This document shows positions 60,715 to 64,000 of a stretch of 64,000 nt of DNA, one piece after another. Position 1 is the first letter of the stretch. Each line of letters begins with the position of its first letter. The notes under the pieces were generated by a model that did not search any database, was not told where the DNA came from, and saw nothing but the letters and a program-made list of their open reading frames with translations. The translations under genes were made by a program, and so were the position numbers. Origin of the DNA: Caballeronia ptereochthonis (GTDB lineage Bacteria > Pseudomonadota > Gammaproteobacteria > Burkholderiales > Burkholderiaceae); assembly GCF_001545075.1 (NCBI RefSeq), contig NZ_FCOB02000019.1, positions 62,001 to 126,000 on the forward strand. The letters are read 5' to 3'.

Positions 60715-60799
60715 GCCCAGGTGGCGGAATTGGTAGACGCACTATCTTGAGGGGGTAGCGCCGAGAGGCGTGCGGGTTCGAGTCCCGCCCTGGGCACCA
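60715..60799 (+). tRNA. tRNA-Leu (GAG anticodon)
   Basis: The acceptor stem GCCCAGG pairs with CCTGGGC and is followed by encoded ACCA. The D-loop has AATTGGTAGACGC, the anticodon stem CTATC/GGTAG carries loop TTGAGGG with anticodon GAG, the long variable arm is GCCGAGAGGCGT, and the T-arm is GCGGGTTCGAGTCCCGC. The long variable arm and anticodon identify a leucine tRNA reading CUC and CUU. Confidence 0.96.
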
Positions 60800-60833
60800 A
60801 ATGACACTCCGACATCGCCATCGGAAGAAAAAA

Positions 60834-60865
60834 AGCCCCGTCCGGACCATGGTCCGGACGGGGCT
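60834..60865. terminator. Bidirectional intrinsic terminator (15-bp perfect palindrome)
   Basis: Arms 60834-60848 and 60851-60865 are perfectly complementary around a central AT. Seven A precede it, so the minus strand reads stem plus T7, ending the small His-rich gene. The plus strand has only TTT but can still end the tRNA transcript. Confidence 0.9.
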
Positions 60866-60887
60866 TTCGGCTTGCAGCAGCAACGCC

Positions 60888-61025
60888 TTATTTGCAGTGA
60901 CGTTCCCAATGATGATGCACGTGCACCTTGTGGCAAACAGGATGGTGATGCGTTGCTGCGAAAACCGGAGCGACCGCAAACAATGTCGTGCCCGCGGCCA
61001 GGATGGCGAGAAGAGCCTTTTTCAT
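60888..61025 (-). CDS. Tiny secreted His/Cys-rich protein
   Basis: The 45-residue product has a clear signal peptide (MKKALLAILAAGTTLFAVAPVFA) with cleavage after FA-A. The mature peptide is about 22 residues, HHHPVCHKVHVHHHWERHC plus lysine at the end. It holds nine His and two Cys, well suited to bind transition metals in the periplasm. The strong terminator just after its stop supports a real transcript. I know of no characterised function; metal buffering is a guess from composition. Confidence 0.7.
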   Translation of the reverse strand: MKKALLAILAAGTTLFAVAPVFAATHHHPVCHKVHVHHHWERHCK

Positions 61026-61103
61026 GAGTTCGTTGACTTGAAAATGATGGAGGCGCCATCCTAACAGCGCGAGTTTACGGGTAGCTTGACGAAGCTGAAT
61101 CAC

Positions 61104-61235
61104 TCACCATAGAGCAGGATCGTTGTACTCATCCGGGGTCAGTCCGACCGGCGCAAGCGAAAAATCGAAGAGCCCTTCCTTCGCGAAATGCGCGATGGTG
61201 GCAACGGCTGTCATCCGGACAACGGCTGCTTTCAT
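61104..61235 (-). CDS. Possible small protein or gene remnant (43 residues)
   Basis: A short frame reads MKAAVVRMTAVATIAHFAKE and ends LTPDEYNDPALW, which looks like a natural C-terminus. Upstream on the same strand the frame continues without stop for about 20 codons with three cysteines (TCSACARCGLVEV), and joins a second frame (KWVDPAIVKWMSERTLDL) if one T is removed near 61280. It may therefore be the 3' part of a frameshifted gene. Evidence is weak and no family is recognised. Confidence 0.3.
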   Translation of the reverse strand: MKAAVVRMTAVATIAHFAKEGLFDFSLAPVGLTPDEYNDPALW

Positions 61236-61559
61236 GAGGGCGCGGACCTCGACGAGCCCGCATCGGGCGCAGGCGCTACAAGTCCAACGTCCTCTCGCTC
61301 ATCCACTTGACGATCGCTGGATCTACCCATTTGCTTGCCGACTGGAGTCCATCGTCTCCCGGGCTCTGCCTTTATTACCCTGCCAATCGCCATCCGCCGA
61401 CGGCACTGCGACTCTTCGCGACTGCAGTTCGCGAGTGGGCCGAATGCAACGTGAGAGACCGATCGCCGGCGCCTGGACCGCCATGACCGTCGACGCTCGG
61501 GAAGCCGACGCATGCGGTGAAAACGAGGCCGCGCGCGCATTCGTCGCGACGTATCGCGA
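61236..61559. other. Stretch without a confident gene
   Basis: Frames exist on both strands but none has a good start plus recognisable content. Part of it (61270-61350, minus strand) may belong to a decayed gene as described at 61104-61235. Confidence 0.35.
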
Positions 61560-62414
61560 CTAACGCTTGATGCTCAGATAAGCCCGGCTGATTGCGGGCC
61601 GGGTATGCACCCAGAGACGCGACGCGAGCCACGACGCCGGACGATCCCGCACTTCGAGCCGCTTGATGGTGCGCTCCGCATCGGCGGACGACTCTCGATC
61701 AAGCGGTTTCGCTCCGACATTCGTGCCCGCATGACACGTGTAGAAGTGACGAAAGCCCGCGGCCAGCGCGACCTCGCGATAGTCATCGTCGTAATAGCCT
61801 TGCGGCCAGCACAGATGATCCGACGCTTCGCCCAGGCGCGTTCGCAAGACCTTGCGCGCCGTGCTCAGATCGTCTTGCAGGCGCGTGCGCTTTTCGGCAG
61901 CCGATCCCGCGACCTGGTCCCAGCGCACATGCGTATGCGTGTGACTATGAAACTCGAACGTGCCCGCCTCGCGCATCGCGTCGATTTCGGACCAGCGCAG
62001 AATGACGTCGTCGGCGCGCCCGTTTTCGATCGCGAGTTCGCCCGCGCGATGATCCAGGAGGCGCGGAAGCTCGGCACTCGCGCGCGAAGCATTCGGACGC
62101 ACGCTGCCCTCGCCGGGCCAATTGCTCACGAGAAAGCACAACGCAGTGAAGCCGTGCCGTTCCAGTATCGGATGCGCATGCACCCAGTTGTCGAGATAGC
62201 CATCGTCGAAAGTGATGACGATCGACTTGGCCGGCACGTCGTCGCCGCGCAGGAAGGCGGCGAGTTGCGCCGAACCGATGGTGCGATATCCGGCTTCTGC
62301 GAGATAGTCCATCTGCGCCGCGAAGTGCTCGGGCTTCACGGTAATCATGCCGGGCGACGTGCTGACGTGGTGATACATCAGCACCGGTACGGCGCGCGCA
62401 TTAGGCCGGCTCAT
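61560..62414 (-). CDS. Polysaccharide deacetylase family protein
   Basis: The 284-residue protein has VLMYHHVS at the N-terminus and the NodB motifs SIVITFDDGYLDNW (catalytic Asp pair near residue 69) and FEFHSHTHTHVRW (H-x3-H metal site). LCWPQGYYDDDY follows near residue 200. No signal peptide is visible. It starts with a four-base overlap with the glycosyltransferase stop, so the two act together, most likely on LPS core, capsule or exopolysaccharide. It is a different subtype from the membrane-anchored deacetylase at 1118. Confidence 0.87.
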   Translation of the reverse strand: MSRPNARAVPVLMYHHVSTSPGMITVKPEHFAAQMDYLAEAGYRTIGSAQLAAFLRGDDVPAKSIVITFDDGYLDNWVHAHPILERHGFTALCFLVSNWPGEGSVRPNASRASAELPRLLDHRAGELAIENGRADDVILRWSEIDAMREAGTFEFHSHTHTHVRWDQVAGSAAEKRTRLQDDLSTARKVLRTRLGEASDHLCWPQGYYDDDYREVALAAGFRHFYTCHAGTNVGAKPLDRESSADAERTIKRLEVRDRPASWLASRLWVHTRPAISRAYLSIKR

Positions 62415-63496
62415 CGACGATGACCTCGCTCGTGCAATGCGCGCCGGTAAAAGAGCGAGGTTTCATAAGCCATGTCGCCGACCGTAAAGCCTCGCTCCAT
62501 GATGCGCAGACTCTCGCGGCGCAAACGCTGCCGCAATTCCGGCTCGTCGATCATGCGCACGATCGCCGCGCGCAGCGCCGCCGGATCGCGAGGCGGCACG
62601 AGCAAGCCGTTGACGTCGTGCTCGATGAGCTCGGGCACGCCGTCGACGTGCGTGCCGATCACGGGCAAGCCGGCCGCCATCGCTTCGATGAAGGCCTGCC
62701 CCAGCGCTTCCTGATGCGTGGGCAACACGAACAAATCGCAGCCACGAAAGATATTCGGCACGTCGGTGCGAAAGCCCAGCATGTGAATGCGATGCGCGAT
62801 GCCGAAGCCTGCCACGATGCCCTTGATGCGCTCGAACGCAGGGCCGTCGCCCGCCATCACGACGTGGAGGTTCGGATGCGTCTCGAGAAGCGGACGCACA
62901 GCCGCAATGAGATCTTCGTGGCCTTTCTCGTCGCGCATGATCGCGACCATGCAGGCGATGAGCGCATCCGGTTCGAGACCGAGCTCCGCGCGCAGGGTCG
63001 AATGCGCGACTGCCTCGGGCCTGGCGATGCCGTCGTAGATCGTCTGCACGCGCTTCTCCGCGACGCCCGCGGAGATGAGGGAACGGCGCACGAAATGACT
63101 CACCGCGATCACGCGGTGCGGAATCCACGTGTACGTCGCGAGCGAGCTGATGGGCAGCGCGAGATGCCGCGTGCGCACGATGAGCGGCGTGCGCGCGAGC
63201 CTCGCCGCCGTGCCGGCGACGAGGCTGTCGTGGCCACTATGCGTATTGAGCACGTCGAATGCGCGATGGCGCAGAAGCGCCTCGATGCGGAGCATCGAGC
63301 GCACGTCGCCGCCGCCTCGCATGCGCGCGTGGTGGACCGTGAATCCGTGATCGGCGCAACGTTCCCCGATACGCGCGTCCCGCGGGCAGATCAGTTCGAC
63401 GGTGTGCCCGCATTCGCGCATCGCCACCATCTCCTTCAATGTACGGATTTCCTGACCGCCCCAACCTTTCGATGACTCGCTATGTAATATCTTCAA
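62411..63496 (-). CDS. GT4-family glycosyltransferase, TTG start
   Basis: The 361-residue GT-B protein has an acceptor-side N-domain beginning LKILHSESSKGWGGQEIRTL and a nucleotide-sugar C-domain. The latter has VAIMRDEKGHEDLI, VVMAGDGPAFERIKGI, LFVLPTHQEALGQAFIEAMAAGLPVIGT and GLLVPPRDP. E-x7-E of GT4 is visible in the last stretch. No ATG fits; the TTG at 63496 has GGAG eight bases upstream and matches the usual MKILHSES start, while a TTG five codons earlier is an alternative. An intrinsic-terminator-like hairpin lies directly upstream. Confidence 0.87.
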   Translation of the reverse strand: MKILHSESSKGWGGQEIRTLKEMVAMRECGHTVELICPRDARIGERCADHGFTVHHARMRGGGDVRSMLRIEALLRHRAFDVLNTHSGHDSLVAGTAARLARTPLIVRTRHLALPISSLATYTWIPHRVIAVSHFVRRSLISAGVAEKRVQTIYDGIARPEAVAHSTLRAELGLEPDALIACMVAIMRDEKGHEDLIAAVRPLLETHPNLHVVMAGDGPAFERIKGIVAGFGIAHRIHMLGFRTDVPNIFRGCDLFVLPTHQEALGQAFIEAMAAGLPVIGTHVDGVPELIEHDVNGLLVPPRDPAALRAAIVRMIDEPELRQRLRRESLRIMERGFTVGDMAYETSLFYRRALHERGHRR

Positions 63497-63509
63497 ACCC
63501 CTGGTCTCC

Positions 63510-63533
63510 AAAAACCGGCAGCGAAGCTGCCGG
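63510..63533 (-). terminator. Terminator or attenuator just upstream of the glycosyltransferase operon
   Basis: On the minus strand CCGGCAGC, TTC, GCTGCCGG is followed by TTTTT and, without a gap, by the GGAG ribosome site of the glycosyltransferase gene. It can act as an attenuator of that operon or as the terminator of a leftward gene lying beyond the window. Confidence 0.7.
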
Positions 63534-64000
63534 AAATATTTGGTAATATTTAGTTTAGCTTTCTGTCGTATGCGAATCGTAATAAAACATTAAGGAAATC
63601 TTTTGGCCTCGAACGAGGCTCAAGGGATGGAGACCTGGCTTGCAAGCATTATGAAAGTGCGCTGCGGGCAGGACTCGACGCGTGCCGGCGACCTTCGCTC
63701 AAAGGTCGATTACCGCGGCCCGGCCATGCGGCCGTATGGCATGGCGCGCTAACGGCTCAGGAGACCATTTGGTTGACTGTTTTCTGACAAATTCTCGTGA
63801 GGGTTTTCGCCAAGAGACGGTTTCAGAAAGACTGCGCCGCACGCGCCAGTGCGCTCCAGCACACAAAGAGAACAACCGGGGCGTGACACGTCTCCGAAAA
63901 TCACGCTCCGTTCCACACGTGCCGTAACGCGGTGTCCGGTCCGTCAGCTCATCCGGCGCACATGCCAGCGCGATGAACGCAAGCGTCACGGAAACGGCCC
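63534..64000. other. AT-rich leader and gene-free end of window
   Basis: The stretch 63534-63600 is AT-rich (TAATATTTAGTTTAGC) and probably holds the promoter of the glycosyltransferase operon. The rest to 64000 has short frames without family features. No gene is supported. Confidence 0.4.

Noticed and set aside
61123..61563. 146-codon plus-strand frame
   Set aside because: It opposes better candidate sequence, lacks a ribosome site and shows no family features.
63682..63989. Short frames at the right end on both strands
   Set aside because: No start signals, motifs or codon pattern typical of the neighbours.

Overview
The window looks like a chromosomal or megaplasmid segment of a Burkholderiaceae bacterium, most likely Caballeronia or Paraburkholderia. 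The evidence is high GC with strong third-position GC bias, dense LysR regulators, several sugar-acid degradation loci, an aryl-polyene-type fatty acid synthase block and typical Burkholderia families. The genus is inferred from gene content only.

Layout. 1-5269: the 3' end of an aryl-polyene-like cluster (MMPL exporter, deacetylase, methyltransferase, ketosynthase, chain-length-factor-like protein, dehydratase). 5242-7415: a UbiE-like methyltransferase, a flavin reductase and an Abi/HEPN-like gene broken by a 14-bp tandem duplication. 7974-9621: a PadR regulator plus siderophore-interacting reductase operon resembling E. coli YqjI/YqjH. 9647-20109: a sugar-acid catabolic locus with three dehydratase types (UxaA, enolase, IlvD/Edd), a DapA-family lyase, an MFS carrier, a 2-hydroxyacid dehydrogenase and two LysR regulators. 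Three of its promoters share an A/T-tract plus TTTGAAG element. 20289-23155: an O-methyltransferase and an ECF sigma factor flanked by two anti-sigma-like proteins. 23160-25468: carbonic anhydrase plus SulP transporter. 25781-33805: mixed single genes, including a UvrA2-like ATPase, a MESH1-like HD hydrolase and a YdcF protein.

34216-40315 is a compact operon: carrier protein, acyl-CoA-dehydrogenase-like flavoprotein, amino acid:[carrier protein] ligase, DUF1839 protein and a GH2 glycosidase. It looks like a tRNA-synthetase-derived aminoacyl-thioester pathway whose product is unknown. 40317-44171 holds an oxidative aldose pathway (Gfo/Idh/MocA dehydrogenase plus IlvD/Edd dehydratase) with a divergent LysR. 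44135-48687 is an indolepyruvate ferredoxin oxidoreductase with a divergent LysR.

48758-50700 is the most unusual stretch. Four near-identical 86-residue double-glycine-leader peptides are arranged as one single gene and one three-gene operon, each unit behind a conserved sigma-54-like promoter. A palindromic candidate enhancer lies upstream, and a structured, terminator-ended RNA segment lies between the units. No dedicated peptidase-containing exporter is visible.

50827-64000: DHA2 efflux pump, BON-domain protein, dicarboxylate/amino-acid symporter plus a periplasmic amino-acid binding protein, MocR and PaiB-type regulators, LysE exporter, MHYT-GGDEF-EAL protein, tRNA-Leu(GAG), a 45-residue His-rich secreted peptide, and a deacetylase/glycosyltransferase pair probably serving surface polysaccharide synthesis.
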